A DNA stretch of 64,000 bases from Hyphomicrobiales bacterium (GCA_016124805.1 WGND01000003.1:434001-498000), one strand, 5' to 3'; counted from the first letter of the stretch, positions 18,235 to 29,074 are shown. Notes: generated by a model from the sequence alone, not told the origin. Program-made: numbers and translations.

Positions 18235-19233
18235 ATGGAGCAGCTTCTGGCAGGACTGAGAGCAGCGGGCGAGCCGACACGGCTGCGCCTGATCGCGCTT
18301 TTGTCGCGGAGCGAATTGACCGTGACGGAGCTGACCCAGATTCTGCGCCAGAGCCAGCCCCGCGTCAGCCGACACCTGAAGCTTCTCTGCGAGGCCGGTC
18401 TTCTGGATCGCTTTCGCGAGGGGAGTTGGGTCTTTTACCGGCTGGCCCGGCTGGGTGACGGGGCGCGGCTTGCCGAAGTGCTGACGGATTTTGTGCCGGA
18501 CTCCGATCTCACCGTTGCGCGTGATCTGGAGCGTCTTGAGGCGGTGCGCACGGCGCGGGCGACACGGGCGGCGGATTATTTCCGGGCCAATGCCGAGGAG
18601 TGGAACTCGATTCGCTCTCTCTATGTGCCGGAGGAAAAGGTGGAGGCGACCGTCACGGGGCTGGTCGGTGATCGCGAGATTGACGGGTTCGTTGATCTGG
18701 GCACCGGCACGGGACGGATGCTGGAGCTTTTCGGTCCCAAGGCCAAATGGGGTCTGGGGATTGATCTGAGTGCGGAGATGCTTGCTTTTGCGCGGGCCAA
18801 TCTGGAAAAGCCCGAATATCAGCATTGCTCGGTCCGTCAGGCTGATCTTTATGATCTGCCGATTCAAGATCAGTCAGCCGATCTCGTGACGCTGCATCAG
18901 GTGCTGCATTACCTGGATGACCCGCTCGGGGCGATTGGTGAGGCGGTACGGATTCTCAAGCCGGGTGGTCGTTTGATCATTGCTGATTTTGCGCCCCATG
19001 AACTTGATTATCTGCGCGAGGAGCAGGCGCATCGGCGCCTCGGATTTGCCCGTGAGGAAATATCCGACTGGCTTTGCGACTGTGGTCTTGTGACCAGCGA
19101 GATTTTGACATTGCCGCCGGAAGGGGCGGAAGACGCCAAACTGACTGTGCTTGTCTGGGTTGGTGATATGCCGACAGACGGGGCGGTGCCTGCACGCAAG
19201 GCGCGGGTGCATGATTTGCTTGGAGCGAAATAA
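18235..19233 (+). CDS. ArsR-family regulator fused to a SAM-methyltransferase domain (SahR-like)
   Basis: The product has 332 residues. Residues 1-80 form an ArsR winged helix (TVTELTQILRQSQPRVSRHLKLL, HTH about 28-50). Residues about 145-260 form a class I methyltransferase fold with DLGTGTG at 154-160 and LKPGGRLIIADFAPHE. Proteobacterial SahR has this layout; it senses S-adenosylhomocysteine through the methyltransferase-like domain and controls methionine and SAH-recycling genes. The start at 18235 is preceded by GGAAGAG; 18220 is an alternative. metF follows immediately (TAA then ATG), so the regulator heads its own target operon. The metal-binding cysteines of classic ArsR are absent. 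Confidence 0.85.
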   Translation: MEQLLAGLRAAGEPTRLRLIALLSRSELTVTELTQILRQSQPRVSRHLKLLCEAGLLDRFREGSWVFYRLARLGDGARLAEVLTDFVPDSDLTVARDLERLEAVRTARATRAADYFRANAEEWNSIRSLYVPEEKVEATVTGLVGDREIDGFVDLGTGTGRMLELFGPKAKWGLGIDLSAEMLAFARANLEKPEYQHCSVRQADLYDLPIQDQSADLVTLHQVLHYLDDPLGAIGEAVRILKPGGRLIIADFAPHELDYLREEQAHRRLGFAREEISDWLCDCGLVTSEILTLPPEGAEDAKLTVLVWVGDMPTDGAVPARKARVHDLLGAK

Positions 19234-20136
19234 ATGACGACCAACACAGAAACAGTGTCGCGTGAAAAGACACGGGTGTCTTTTGAGTTTTTTCCGCCCA
19301 AGACACCGGAAATGGAAGAGTCGCTTTGGCGCTCGATTGCGCGCCTGGCGCCCATCGAACCCGAATTCGTGTCCGTGACATATGGTGCGGGCGGGTCCAC
19401 GCGCGAGCGCACCCACGCCACCGTTAAGCGCATCAAGCAGGAAACCCAGCTTGAGCCTGCCGCTCATCTCACCTGCGTGGGGGCCACCCGCGAAGAGGTC
19501 GATCAGGTCGTGCGCGACTACAAGGATGCCGGCATCCGCCATATTGTGGCGCTGCGCGGCGACATGAGCGAATTGGGCGCGCCTTATGAGCCGCATCCGC
19601 AGGGCTATCAGTCCACGCCTGAATTGATCGAAGGTATCCGGAAGATCGGCGATTTTGAAATCAGCGTCAGCGCCTATCCTGAAGGTCATCCGGAGTCGGC
19701 ATCCCTGCAGGCCGATATCGAACTGCTCAAGCGCAAGGTCGATGCCGGTGCGACGCGTGCCATCACGCAATTTGTTTTTGATACCGAAAAACATTTCCGC
19801 TTTCTGGAAATGGCGGGCAAGGCGGGTATCGAAATCCCGATTGTGCCGGGCATCATGCCGACAACAAATTTCAAGGGGATCAAACGCATGGCCTCGCGTT
19901 GCGGCGCCAGCGTGCCCGCATGGCTGGACGACTATTATCAGGGGCTGGATGACGAGCTCGAAACACGCAAGCTCATCTCTGCCTATGTTGCCGCCGAGCA
20001 GGTCAATAAATTGCGTGATTTCGGCTATGACCGTTTTCACTTTTACACGCTTAATCAGGCCGATCTGACATTCGCCATCTGCCATGTGCTGGGGCTTCGT
20101 CCCCATGTGACGGCGCCGGTGGCTGAAGCTGTCTAA
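19234..20136 (+). CDS. metF: 5,10-methylenetetrahydrofolate reductase
   Basis: This 300-residue flavoprotein has the TIM-barrel start [19 protein letters not shown], then [24 protein letters not shown] and [14 protein letters not shown], which are MetF landmarks. It reduces methylene-THF to methyl-THF, the methyl donor for MetH. It begins directly after the SahR-like gene stop and is followed after 20 bases by the MetH homocysteine-binding subunit. The order regulator-metF-metH gives a complete methyl-transfer branch in one operon. Confidence 0.96.
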   Translation: MTTNTETVSREKTRVSFEFFPPKTPEMEESLWRSIARLAPIEPEFVSVTYGAGGSTRERTHATVKRIKQETQLEPAAHLTCVGATREEVDQVVRDYKDAGIRHIVALRGDMSELGAPYEPHPQGYQSTPELIEGIRKIGDFEISVSAYPEGHPESASLQADIELLKRKVDAGATRAITQFVFDTEKHFRFLEMAGKAGIEIPIVPGIMPTTNFKGIKRMASRCGASVPAWLDDYYQGLDDELETRKLISAYVAAEQVNKLRDFGYDRFHFYTLNQADLTFAICHVLGLRPHVTAPVAEAV

Positions 20137-20156
20137 GGCCTGAAAGGAATATGACG

Positions 20157-21218
20157 ATGACCAGAGAAGAACGCATTGCCAAGCTCCACACCCTGATCAA
20201 GAAGCGCGTGCTCGTGCTCGATGGCGCCATGGGCACCATGATCCAGGGCTACAAGCTGAGCGAGGAAGATTTTCGCGGCGAAAGACTGAAGAACCATGCC
20301 CATGATGTGAAGGGCAATAACGAACTGATCTCCATCGTTCGTCCCGACATTCTACTCGATATCCATCTGGAATATTATCGGGCCGGTGCTGATTTCGCCG
20401 AGACGAATACCTTCAGTGCCACGCGTATCGCTCAGGCAGATTATCATCTGGAAGACCTGGCCTATGAGATGAATGTTGAAAGCGCCCGCATTGCGCGCAA
20501 GGCAGCCGATATTGCTGAATCCGAAACGCCGGGCCGTGTCTGTTTTGTTGCGGGTGTTCTCGGGCCCACCAACAGGACGGCATCGATCTCGCCACTGGTG
20601 AATGACCCTGGTTTCCGCAATGTGAATTTCGACCAGCTTCGCGAAGCCTATAAAGAATCGACTCGCGGTCTTATCGAAGGCGGTGCGGATACGATCCTTG
20701 TTGAGACGATCTTTGACACGCTCAATGCCAAGGCGGCGCTTTTTGCTGTTGATGAAGTGTTTGAAGAACTCGGCATCACATTGCCTGTGATGATTTCGGG
20801 AACGATCACCGATATGTCGGGTCGTCTCCTGTCCGGTCAGACGCCGGAAGCCTTCTGGAACTCCCTCAAGCATGTGAAGCCTTTTTCCATCGGGCTTAAT
20901 TGTGCGCTGGGCGCCAAGGAGATGCGGCCGCATATCGACACGCTGTCGCGGGTATCGGATGCCCATGTGTCGGCCCATCCCAATGCGGGTCTGCCCAATG
21001 AAATGGGTGAATATGACCAGAGCCCCGAAATGATGGCTGATCTGGTGGGTGAGTTTGCCGTCTCCGGCCTCGTCAACATTGTGGGCGGGTGCTGCGGCAC
21101 GACACCTGCGCATATCAAGGCGATTGCCGATGCGGTCAAGGCTGACAAACCCCGCGCCCTGCCGGAGATCGAGCCCAAGCTGCGGCTCTCGGGTCTCGAA
21201 GCCTTCACGGCAAGCTGA
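20157..21218 (+). CDS. metH: Methionine synthase, homocysteine-binding module (separate gene)
   Basis: The product has 353 residues and corresponds to the first domain of Met[11 protein letters not shown] opens it, and the zinc cysteines lie in [13 protein letters not shown] and [12 protein letters not shown]. It binds and activates homocysteine. AAGGA lies eight bases before the ATG at 20157, while the ATG at 20151 would be too close, so I use 20157. The pterin, cobalamin and activation domains are in the next gene. This is a complete domain with a proper stop and a 49-base gap, not an obvious frameshift. Confidence 0.95.
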   Translation: MTREERIAKLHTLIKKRVLVLDGAMGTMIQGYKLSEEDFRGERLKNHAHDVKGNNELISIVRPDILLDIHLEYYRAGADFAETNTFSATRIAQADYHLEDLAYEMNVESARIARKAADIAESETPGRVCFVAGVLGPTNRTASISPLVNDPGFRNVNFDQLREAYKESTRGLIEGGADTILVETIFDTLNAKAALFAVDEVFEELGITLPVMISGTITDMSGRLLSGQTPEAFWNSLKHVKPFSIGLNCALGAKEMRPHIDTLSRVSDAHVSAHPNAGLPNEMGEYDQSPEMMADLVGEFAVSGLVNIVGGCCGTTPAHIKAIADAVKADKPRALPEIEPKLRLSGLEAFTAS

Positions 21219-21267
21219 TTGAACAAGATGCCGAATGTCGGCAAGACGGTTTCAGGAATTGAATAAT

Positions 21268-23955
21268 ATGACGAATGCCACGGCTAACTTCATCAATGTG
21301 GGTGAGCGGACCAATGTGACTGGTTCGGCCCGCTTCCGTAAGCTCATCACCGAGGGCAATTTCGACGAAGCCCTCGTTGTGGCGCGCCAGCAGGTTGAGA
21401 ATGGTGCCCAGATGATCGACGTGAACATGGATGAGGGGATGCTCGATTCAGAAGCGGCGATGGTCAAATTTCTGAACCTGATGGCGGCTGAACCGGATAT
21501 TTCGCGCGTGCCTGTGATGATTGACAGTTCAAAATGGTCGGTCATCGAGGCCGGCCTGAAATGCGTGCAGGGCAAATGCGTGGTCAATTCGATCAGCATG
21601 AAGGAAGGTGAGGCGGCCTTTCTGGAGCAGGCCCGCAAGGTGAAGCGCTATGGCGCGGCGGCTGTCGTGATGGCCTTTGATGAAATCGGGCAGGCGGATA
21701 CGGCCGACCGGAAATTTGAAATTTGTGAGCGTGCCTACAAGCTGCTGACGGAAGCGGTCGGCTTTCCGCCGGAAGACATTATTTTTGATCCCAATATCTT
21801 TGCCGTCGCGACAGGTATCGAAGAGCACAATAATTATGGTGTCGAGTTCATCGAGGCAACGCGGCGCATCAAGCAGGCGCTGCCCTATGCACATGTCTCG
21901 GGGGGTGTCTCGAATGTCTCATTCTCGTTCCGCGGCAATGAGCCGGTGCGCGAAGCCATGCATTCAGTGTTTCTCTATCATGCCATTCAGGCGGGCATGG
22001 ATATGGGCATCGTCAATGCCGGTCAGCTTGCAATTTATGACGAGATCGAACCGGAGCTGCGTGAGCGCGTGGAGGATGTGATCCTCAACCGTCGCGAGGA
22101 TGCCACCGAACGCCTTCTCGAAATTGCCGAGCGCTATCGCGGCGAAGCCGGCAAGAAAAAGGAAGAGGATCTGTCCTGGCGTGAGATGCCCGTCAAGGAG
22201 CGTCTGACCCATGCGCTGGTGAAAGGCATCAATGCCTTCATCGAAACGGATGTGGAAGAAGCGCGCCGCGAGGCGGAGCGTCCGCTGCATGTCATTGAAG
22301 GTCCCCTGATGGACGGCATGAATGTCGTGGGCGATCTCTTCGGCTCCGGCAAGATGTTTCTGCCGCAGGTGGTGAAATCGGCCCGCGTCATGAAGCAGGC
22401 CGTGGCCTATCTGCTGCCCTATATGGAAGAAGAAAAGCGCCTGACGGGGGCGACGCAGAAGGAAGCCCAGGCAAAAATCCTGATGGCGACCGTCAAGGGC
22501 GATGTGCATGACATTGGCAAGAACATCGTGGGCGTGGTTCTGCAGTGTAACAATTTCGAGGTGATTGACCTCGGTGTCATGGTGCCGGCGCAGAAAATTC
22601 TCGATGTCGCCCGTGAAGAGAATGTCGATATTATTGGTCTCTCCGGTCTCATCACACCGAGCCTGGATGAAATGTGCCATGTGGCGGCCGAGATGGAACG
22701 TCAGGGTTTTGATGTGCCGCTGATGATCGGCGGCGCCACGACAAGCCGCATTCATACGGCGGTGAAAATCAACCCGAACTACAAAGCCGGTCAGGCCATC
22801 TATGTCACTGATGCCAGCCGGGCGGTAGGTGTTGCCTCCAACCTTATGGCGGAAGGTGGCCGCGAAGCCTATATCGGCGAAATTCGGGATGAATATGCCA
22901 GGATGGCGTCGGCCCATGCCAAGTCGCGCTCGGGCGAAGCGCGCCAGACGCTTGCCGGCGCGCGCGCCAACAAGACGAAAATCGACTGGGCCGGTTATCA
23001 ACCTGTCGCGCCGAGCTTTCTCGGCACCAAGGTTTTTGACAATTATCCGCTGGATGTTCTGGTTCCCTATATCGACTGGACCCCGTTTTTCTCGACCTGG
23101 GAGCTTGCCGGTCATTACCCGCAAATCCTGCATGACGAGAAAGTGGGCGAGGCCGCGCGCAGCCTCTTTGCCGATGCGCAGGAAATGCTCAAGCAGATGG
23201 TCGAGGAGAAGTGGCTGACGGCGCGTGCCGTGATCGGCTTCTGGCCGGCCAATCAGGTGGGCACGGATGACATCGAGATTTATGGCGATGAAGACCGTGC
23301 CGAGGCAGAGGCCGTGCTGCACAGTCTGCGGCAGCAGATGAAGCGCAAGAATTCGGAGCGTGCGAATATGGCGCTGGCTGATTTCATCGCGCCCAAAGAA
23401 AGCGGCGTGCCGGATTATATTGGCGGCTTTGCGGTGACGACGGGCTTTGGCGAGGATGAAGTTGCCAAGCGTTTTGAAGAAAAGAATGACGATTATCGCT
23501 CCATTCTTTCCAAGGCGCTGGCGGACCGTCTGGCGGAAGCCTTTGCCGAGCATATGCATGCCCGCGTGCGTCGTGAGTTCTGGGGTTATGCCAGGGATGA
23601 AAATCTGGACAATGACCAGCTGATTGCCGAAGCCTATCAGGGCATCCGTCCGGCGCCGGGCTATCCGGCCCAGCCCGACCACACCGAGAAGAAAACGCTT
23701 TTTGAACTGCTCGATGCGGAAGCCTCTATCGGCATCAAGCTGACAGAGAGCTTTGCCATGTGGCCCGGCGCGGCGGTGAGCGGTTTCTATTTCAGCCACC
23801 CGCAGTCGGAATATTTCGGTGTGGGGCGTATTGATCGCGATCAGGTGGTGGATTATGCCAAGCGCAAGGATATGCCGCTGGCTGAATGCGAACGCTGGCT
23901 TGCCCCGATCCTGAACTACAATCCGGCTGATGTGGAAGACGAGGCTGCCGCTTGA
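21268..23955 (+). CDS. metH: Methionine synthase, methyl-folate/cobalamin/activation module (separate gene)
   Basis: The product has 895 residues. It begins [20 protein letters not shown], the pterin-binding domain. The B12 cap and Rossmann domains follow with [15 protein letters not shown] (DxHxxG cobalamin ligand), [13 protein letters not shown] and [12 protein letters not shown]. The C-terminal SAM-binding activation domain contains [19 protein letters not shown]. With the preceding gene it makes a full cobalamin-dependent methionine synthase. I chose the ATG at 21268 (MTNATANF), with AGGAATT upstream; 21235 would add 11 residues. No cobalamin riboswitch is visible upstream. Confidence 0.95.
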   Translation: MTNATANFINVGERTNVTGSARFRKLITEGNFDEALVVARQQVENGAQMIDVNMDEGMLDSEAAMVKFLNLMAAEPDISRVPVMIDSSKWSVIEAGLKCVQGKCVVNSISMKEGEAAFLEQARKVKRYGAAAVVMAFDEIGQADTADRKFEICERAYKLLTEAVGFPPEDIIFDPNIFAVATGIEEHNNYGVEFIEATRRIKQALPYAHVSGGVSNVSFSFRGNEPVREAMHSVFLYHAIQAGMDMGIVNAGQLAIYDEIEPELRERVEDVILNRREDATERLLEIAERYRGEAGKKKEEDLSWREMPVKERLTHALVKGINAFIETDVEEARREAERPLHVIEGPLMDGMNVVGDLFGSGKMFLPQVVKSARVMKQAVAYLLPYMEEEKRLTGATQKEAQAKILMATVKGDVHDIGKNIVGVVLQCNNFEVIDLGVMVPAQKILDVAREENVDIIGLSGLITPSLDEMCHVAAEMERQGFDVPLMIGGATTSRIHTAVKINPNYKAGQAIYVTDASRAVGVASNLMAEGGREAYIGEIRDEYARMASAHAKSRSGEARQTLAGARANKTKIDWAGYQPVAPSFLGTKVFDNYPLDVLVPYIDWTPFFSTWELAGHYPQILHDEKVGEAARSLFADAQEMLKQMVEEKWLTARAVIGFWPANQVGTDDIEIYGDEDRAEAEAVLHSLRQQMKRKNSERANMALADFIAPKESGVPDYIGGFAVTTGFGEDEVAKRFEEKNDDYRSILSKALADRLAEAFAEHMHARVRREFWGYARDENLDNDQLIAEAYQGIRPAPGYPAQPDHTEKKTLFELLDAEASIGIKLTESFAMWPGAAVSGFYFSHPQSEYFGVGRIDRDQVVDYAKRKDMPLAECERWLAPILNYNPADVEDEAAA

Positions 23956-23961
23956 GGCTGC

Positions 23962-24294
23962 CTAAAGTGTCTTTGCCCAGCTTTCGGCCCAGATCGTCAG
24001 CGGTGTCATGTGATTGAGCAATTCGCGACCTGACGCGGTGAGGGCATACCCTTCGTCAGGACGCTGCTCGACAAGATGGGCCTCGCGGAGTTCAGCGAGC
24101 CTTGTGTTGAGCACGCTCGGGCTCAGCCCACCGCAGGCTGACTGCAGGGCGCGAAAATTCAGTGCTTCGCCCCGCAATTCCCACAATATGCGCAGGACCC
24201 AGCGCCGTCCCAGCAGGTCCAGCATGAGCATGACGGGGCGCCCGGTTGTCGAGCCGCGCACCGCTTTTCCCGGTTTTATTGCCTTGATCGCCAT
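23962..24294 (-). CDS. HxlR-family transcriptional regulator
   Basis: The product has 110 residues with a single winged-helix domain. LDLLGRRWVLRILWELRGEALNFRALQ and GLSPSVLNTRLAELREAHLVE are the HxlR signatures. No cysteine pair typical of redox or formaldehyde sensing stands out. AGGAG precedes the ATG. It is divergent from the carboxymuconolactone-decarboxylase-like gene, and the two starts are 74 bases apart with a duplicated inverted repeat between them, so it probably represses that gene and itself. It ends 7 bases from the metH stop on the other strand. Confidence 0.9.
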   Translation of the reverse strand: MAIKAIKPGKAVRGSTTGRPVMLMLDLLGRRWVLRILWELRGEALNFRALQSACGGLSPSVLNTRLAELREAHLVEQRPDEGYALTASGRELLNHMTPLTIWAESWAKTL

Positions 24295-24306
24295 CGGTCT
24301 CCTTGT

Positions 24307-24346
24307 GCTACGAAAAACGTAGCTTATATGCTACTGATATCGTAGC
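24307..24346. promoter_or_regulatory. Double inverted-repeat operator between the HxlR gene and the CMD-like gene
   Basis: Two copies of GCTAC-N7-GTAGC lie at 24307-24323 and 24330-24346, with centres 23 bases apart, in the divergent promoter gap. The half-site occurs four times in 40 bases. This is a likely binding region for the adjacent HxlR protein. Confidence 0.75.
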
Positions 24347-24368
24347 AAATCTCGAAGGGAGATGAAAG

Positions 24369-24923
24369 ATGGTTCAAGACGCGCGTATTTCACCGGCCAT
24401 GCCGCCCTATCCGGAAGCTGTTCAAGCCCAGTTTGACAGGCTGATGCCGCCTGGCGTTCCGCCGCTGATATTGTTTTCGACACTTGCCCGGGACGAGCGG
24501 CTGTTCAGGAAGTTCATGTCAGCTGGTCTTCTGGATCGCGGTCATCTGACATTGCGGGATCGGGAAATTGCCATTGATCGCACGACGGCGAACTGCGGCT
24601 CCGAATATGAGTGGGGCGTGCACATCACTTTCTTTGCCGAGAAGGTGGGGCTGACGCCCGACCAGATATCGCAGACAACCCGAAATGTATCTGACGAGGC
24701 GGGCTGGAGCCCGCGTGACCTGCTGATCATCCGGCTGATGGATTCGCTGCATCAGACGGCGACCATTGAAGACGCGCTATGGGATGAGCTTGCGGCTGAA
24801 TTCAGCGAAGGCGCCTTGATGGAACTGCTGATGCTGGCCGGCTTCTATCATACGGTTTCCTATCTCACGAACGGATTGCGTCTGCCGCTGGAAGACTGGG
24901 CGGCGCGGTTTCCGGCTGCATGA
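24369..24923 (+). CDS. Carboxymuconolactone decarboxylase (CMD/AhpD-like) family protein
   Basis: This 184-residue all-alpha protein has LTLRDREIAIDRTTANCGSE and YEWGVHITFF, the core CMD motif. It carries a single cysteine (ANCGSEYEWGVH), so it lacks the CxxC pair of AhpD peroxidases and belongs to the non-AhpD side of the family. The role could be decarboxylation, peroxide or electrophile detoxification; the substrate is unknown. GAAGGGAGATGAAAG before the ATG gives a good ribosome site. Control by the divergent HxlR regulator suggests induction by a small reactive or aromatic compound. Confidence 0.85.
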   Translation: MVQDARISPAMPPYPEAVQAQFDRLMPPGVPPLILFSTLARDERLFRKFMSAGLLDRGHLTLRDREIAIDRTTANCGSEYEWGVHITFFAEKVGLTPDQISQTTRNVSDEAGWSPRDLLIIRLMDSLHQTATIEDALWDELAAEFSEGALMELLMLAGFYHTVSYLTNGLRLPLEDWAARFPAA

Positions 24924-24941
24924 GACGGCCTTAAAACAATC

Positions 24942-24972
24942 GGGGCGCGCTCCTTGCGGAACGCGCCCCTTT
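24942..24972. terminator. Hairpin terminator after the CMD-like gene
   Basis: GGGGCGCG at 24942-24949 pairs with CGCGCCCC at 24962-24969, with a further TCC/GGA pairing inside the loop, followed by a short TTT. It lies 18 bases past the CMD-like stop and 44 bases past the end of the small membrane gene on the other strand, so it may serve both. Confidence 0.7.
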
Positions 24973-25015
24973 GGGTTCGATAGCCAGGGTACTGGCAGTG
25001 TGTGTGGACGAGCTG

Positions 25016-25099
25016 TCAGATCAGGCCAATCGTAATGGCGCCCACATAGAGAAATGCAAGGCCGGTAAAGAAGTAGCCGATTTTTGCGGTAAAGGTCAT
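25016..25099 (-). CDS. 27-residue single-helix membrane microprotein
   Basis: A frame from ATG (first base 25099) to TGA encodes 27 residues: MTFTAKIGYF at the start, a hydrophobic centre (FTGLAFLYVGAITIG), and a short LI end. This would make one membrane helix with a lysine near the N terminus. GGGAGG lies seven bases before the ATG, a near-ideal ribosome site. The gene is on the same strand as the 5-oxoprolinase gene, 242 bases after its stop, and ahead of the shared hairpin at 24942-24972. I do not recognise the family. Confidence 0.6.
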   Translation of the reverse strand: MTFTAKIGYFFTGLAFLYVGAITIGLI

Positions 25100-25341
25100 T
25101 TGTGCCTCCCTCAATCCGCTTGTCCTGTCGATGACTCTGCCAGCTATATGGGGTCGCGCAAGCCAATTTCAGCCTGCGTTGATGCAGCCACAATGTGTCT
25201 CGTTTGCACTGGTCCCAAAGGGCAGGGGATGGGCCAAATTTTACGAAATTGTGTCGTCCCGGACGCTGTGGATAAGGAAAAACCATCTGCCATGCGTGGT
25301 TTTGATCCACGATTCGATGACATTTCACATCGCGATCAGGG

Positions 25342-28300
25342 CTAATTAACCCCGAAACCGCCACCGCCGGGGGTTTTCACGATAATGGCCTCGCCCGCGC
25401 GCAATTCGGCCTGATCTGCGCCGTCTCGCCGTTCAATATGACCGTCGAGATGGCGGATGGCATTTTCGCCGGTCAGGGCTGCCCCGCCGCCTTCAAGACC
25501 GAAAGGTGCGACGTGACGGCGGGTGGACAGCAGCGATACCGACATGTCTTCGCGGAAACGGATGATGCGGGTGACGCCATTACCGCCATGATGGCGCCCG
25601 GCGCCGCCGGAATCACGCCGTATGCTGAATTCTTCAATTATAACGGGAAAACGCCATTCCAGCACTTCGGGATCGGTGAGGCGCGAATTGGTCATATGGG
25701 TCTGCACGGCATCAGCACCATCAAAATAATCGCCCGCGCCGGAGCCGCCACAGATGGTTTCGTAATATTGATAGGTGGCATTGCCGAAGGTGAGATTGTT
25801 CATGGTGCCCTGGGCGGCGGCCATGACACCGAAGGCGGCAAAGAGGGCATCCGTGATGGCCTGGCTTGTTTCGACATTGCCGCCGACCACAGCGGCCGGA
25901 TAGCGTGGCGCCAGCATGGAGCCCTCGGGAATGATGATGTCGAGGGGTTTCAGGCAGCCTTCATTCAGCGGAATGTCGTCATCCACCATGCAGCGGAAAA
26001 CATAGAGCACGGCAGCACGGGCGACCGCTGACGGCGCATTGAGATTGGTGGAGAGTTCCGCACTGGTGCCCGAGAAATCAATTGTTGCACTGCGTGTGTC
26101 GCTGTGGACGGTGACTTTGACGCAAATTTTTGAACCATCATCCATCTCGAGGTCAAACCGGCTGTCTTTCAGGCGGCCGATGACGCGACGAACGGCTTCT
26201 TCGGCGTTGTCCTGCACATGACGCATATAGGCCTCGACCACTTCAAGGCCGAATTGCGCCACCATGTTGCGCAGTTCCGTTGCGCCTTTTTCGCAGGCCG
26301 CGATCTGGGCCCGCAGGTCGGCGATATTCTGATCCGGGTTGCGGGCTGGATAGGGGCCATTGCTCAACAGGGCACGCATTTCGTCTTCACGGAAATGGCC
26401 TTGCGAGACGAGATGAAAATTATCAATCAGCACCCCTTCTTCTTCCACGCTGCGCGAATGGGCCGGCATGGAGCCGGGTGTGATGCCACCAATATCGGCA
26501 TGGTGGCCGCGGGCGGCGGCATAGAAAAGGCGCGTTGTGCCCGTGTCGTCATAGACAGGGGTGATGACCGTGACGTCGGGCAGATGGGTGCCGCCATTAT
26601 AGGGCGCGTTCAGCACGAAGACATCGCCCTGTTTCATGTCGGGGTTCTGGTCGATCACCGTGCGGATGCTCGCGCCCATAGAGCCCAGATGCACGGGCAT
26701 GTGGGGGGCATTGGCGACGAGACCGCCCTCGCGATCAAAGATGGCACAGGAGAAATCAAGACGCTCCTTGATGTTGACGGAATAGGCGGTCTTCTCGAGC
26801 GTGAAACCCATCTGCTCGGCAATCGACATGAAGAGGCTGTTGAATATTTCGAGCATGACGGGATCGGCCTTGGTGCCGATGGCATGCGCACGCTCAACTT
26901 GTGTCACCTGTGTTAGCACGATGTGGTCATGCGCCGTGACCTCGGCCTGCCAGCCGGGCTCGACCATGATTGTCTGGTTGGGCTCGATGATGAGGGCAGG
27001 GCCATGCAATCTGTGGCCGGGCGCAAGTGACGCCCGCAGATAAATACCTGCCCGCTGCCATATGCCGCGCGTGTAGATTTGATGGGTCTCGTCAGCAACC
27101 GCGTCTCGGGCAGTCAGCGCATGCTCTGCTTCTTTGGCACCGGGATCACGCCCGTCGCGTGCTTCCACTTCCACAGCTTCGGCGATGACGGGCTTGTCGG
27201 GGTAGATAAAGCCAAATTGACGGCGATGGGCGGCTTCAAAATCATCACGTGCCTTTGCAAGCGCGTCGTTGGTGAATTCGACCTGCAGGCTCGTGTCACT
27301 GCCCTCATAGCGAAGATGCAGGATATGACGCCAGTTGATGGCGTCGGCAGGCACGCCCTGTTCAGCCATGGCGGCTTCAGCCTCATCGCGCAGCACCTCC
27401 AGACCGGCTTCAAGTGTCGGGGGCAGGGGGCTGTCAAATTTCTGCGTCACGGCCTTGATGCGCGATGTGGCGACCGTTGCCAGCCCAATGCCATAGGCGG
27501 AAAGCACACCGGACAGGGGGTGGAAGTGAATGGTTTTCATGCCCAGTGCTTCGGCAACAAGACAGGCATGCTGCCCGCCCGCGCCGCCAAAGCATGACAG
27601 CGCATAGCCGCTGACATCATGGCCGCGCTGCACGGAAATTTTCTTGATCGCCTGCGCCATGTGTTCCACAGCAATGCGGATATAGCCCTCCGCAAGGTCT
27701 TCGCGATCAAGGCCGGTTTGTGCGGATTGTTCGTCGAATTTGGCTCTGACGGTTTCAGCATCCAGCGGTTCATTGCCGCCGGGTCCGAAGACAGTCGGGA
27801 AATGGGCCGGGATCAATTTGCCGAGCAGCAGATTGGCATCCGTGACTGTCAGAGGGCCGCCATTGCGATAAGCGGCGGGACCAGGATGGGCACCTGCCGA
27901 CTCCGGTCCCACACGCAATCGGGCGCCGTCAAAGACGAGGATGGAGCCGCCGCCTGCTGCGACGGTATGGATCTGCATCATGGGCGCACGGATGCGGGTG
28001 CCTGCGACTTCATTGTCGAAGCTGCGCTCATATTCGCCGTCATAGTGGCAGACATCGGTTGAGGTGCCGCCCATGTCAAATCCGATGATGCGATTGAAAC
28101 CTGCAATGGCGGCTGTCTTGACCGCGCCCACGACGCCGCCCGCCGGGCCGGAAAGAATGGCATCCTTGCCTTCAAAGACATCGGCATCGGCGAGCCCGCC
28201 TGATGACTGCATGAACTGCAGCCGTGTCCCCGTGCGCTCGGCGCCGAGGGCGTTTGCGACGCGGTCGACATAGCGCCGCAGGATGGGGGAGAGATAGGCG

Positions 28301-28941
28301 TCGGCGACGGTTGTATTGCCGCGCGCGACAAATTTCATCAACGGGCTCACATGGTGGCTTGTCGAGATGCGCGTGAAACCGATTGATTGCGCGATGTCGG
28401 CGGCGGCCTGCTCATGCGCCGGGTAGCGATAACCATGCATGAGACAGATGGCGACGGCCCGAATGCTGTCATCGTAAGCGGCCTGCAAAGCCGCCCGCGC
28501 GCCGACGCTGTCAAAGGGCTCGAGGACATCGCCTTCGGCCGAGAGGCGTTCATTCACTTCGGCAACCGTCTCATAGAGCGGGACAGGTTTTTCAATCTGC
28601 AGGCGAAAAAGATGGGGCCGGTTCTGGTAGCCGATGGCGAGGCTGTCGGCAAAGCCGCGTGTGGTCAGAAAGAGGGTGCGGTCGCCCTTGCGCTCCAGCA
28701 GCGCATTGGTCGCAACCGTCGTTCCCATTTTCACAGCAGCGATTAGCCCTTCAGGGATGGGGCTATCGGCATCCAGGCCGAGAAATTGCCGGATGCCGTG
28801 CAGGGCAGCATCCTCATATTGCAGCGGGTTTTCAGACAGGAACTTGCGGGCCTTCAATGCGCCCGAGGGCGCCTGGGCCACGATATCGGTGAAGGTGCCA
28901 CCCCGATCAATCCAGAAATTCCAAAGCTTGTTCATCGTCAT
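25342..28941 (-). CDS. 5-oxoprolinase / hydantoinase, fused HyuA-HyuB form
   Basis: The product has 1199 residues. The HyuA half (about 1-690) starts [13 protein letters not shown] and contains [30 protein letters not shown] and [14 protein letters not shown]. The HyuB half (about 700-1199) has [20 protein letters not shown]-type sequence, [13 protein letters not shown] and [10 protein letters not shown]. The single-chain arrangement and length match eukaryotic-type OPLAH, which opens 5-oxoproline to glutamate with ATP, whereas many bacteria have separate hyuA and hyuB. Hydantoin hydrolysis is an alternative. The start may be 28941 or 28935; neither has a strong ribosome site. Confidence 0.9.
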   Translation of the reverse strand: MTMNKLWNFWIDRGGTFTDIVAQAPSGALKARKFLSENPLQYEDAALHGIRQFLGLDADSPIPEGLIAAVKMGTTVATNALLERKGDRTLFLTTRGFADSLAIGYQNRPHLFRLQIEKPVPLYETVAEVNERLSAEGDVLEPFDSVGARAALQAAYDDSIRAVAICLMHGYRYPAHEQAAADIAQSIGFTRISTSHHVSPLMKFVARGNTTVADAYLSPILRRYVDRVANALGAERTGTRLQFMQSSGGLADADVFEGKDAILSGPAGGVVGAVKTAAIAGFNRIIGFDMGGTSTDVCHYDGEYERSFDNEVAGTRIRAPMMQIHTVAAGGGSILVFDGARLRVGPESAGAHPGPAAYRNGGPLTVTDANLLLGKLIPAHFPTVFGPGGNEPLDAETVRAKFDEQSAQTGLDREDLAEGYIRIAVEHMAQAIKKISVQRGHDVSGYALSCFGGAGGQHACLVAEALGMKTIHFHPLSGVLSAYGIGLATVATSRIKAVTQKFDSPLPPTLEAGLEVLRDEAEAAMAEQGVPADAINWRHILHLRYEGSDTSLQVEFTNDALAKARDDFEAAHRRQFGFIYPDKPVIAEAVEVEARDGRDPGAKEAEHALTARDAVADETHQIYTRGIWQRAGIYLRASLAPGHRLHGPALIIEPNQTIMVEPGWQAEVTAHDHIVLTQVTQVERAHAIGTKADPVMLEIFNSLFMSIAEQMGFTLEKTAYSVNIKERLDFSCAIFDREGGLVANAPHMPVHLGSMGASIRTVIDQNPDMKQGDVFVLNAPYNGGTHLPDVTVITPVYDDTGTTRLFYAAARGHHADIGGITPGSMPAHSRSVEEEGVLIDNFHLVSQGHFREDEMRALLSNGPYPARNPDQNIADLRAQIAACEKGATELRNMVAQFGLEVVEAYMRHVQDNAEEAVRRVIGRLKDSRFDLEMDDGSKICVKVTVHSDTRSATIDFSGTSAELSTNLNAPSAVARAAVLYVFRCMVDDDIPLNEGCLKPLDIIIPEGSMLAPRYPAAVVGGNVETSQAITDALFAAFGVMAAAQGTMNNLTFGNATYQYYETICGGSGAGDYFDGADAVQTHMTNSRLTDPEVLEWRFPVIIEEFSIRRDSGGAGRHHGGNGVTRIIRFREDMSVSLLSTRRHVAPFGLEGGGAALTGENAIRHLDGHIERRDGADQAELRAGEAIIVKTPGGGGFGVN

Positions 28942-29074
28942 GCTGCCAGATTGTCATAAATGGCGGTGGCTTGATATTGGCTCTGCCGTGTTGGCCGCGG
29001 TGAAGTGTCCCTGACGCAGCGAGCCTGCCGTTTTGGGATAGGCGCGCGCCCTTGAATCGCATTATTCTGTGCTC

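Noticed and set aside
18017-18259. An 80-codon plus-strand frame in the mlaA-sahR gap
   Set aside because: It covers the operator and the start of the regulator in another frame, and has no ribosome site or recognisable sequence.
20137-20156. A cobalamin or SAM riboswitch ahead of the metH genes
   Set aside because: The gaps before both metH genes are too short and no B12-box or SAM-box sequence is visible there or upstream of metF.
21964-23799. A 611-codon open frame on the minus strand opposite the second metH gene
   Set aside because: It mirrors the codon pattern of metH, has no recognisable domain, and the plus-strand protein is fully conserved.
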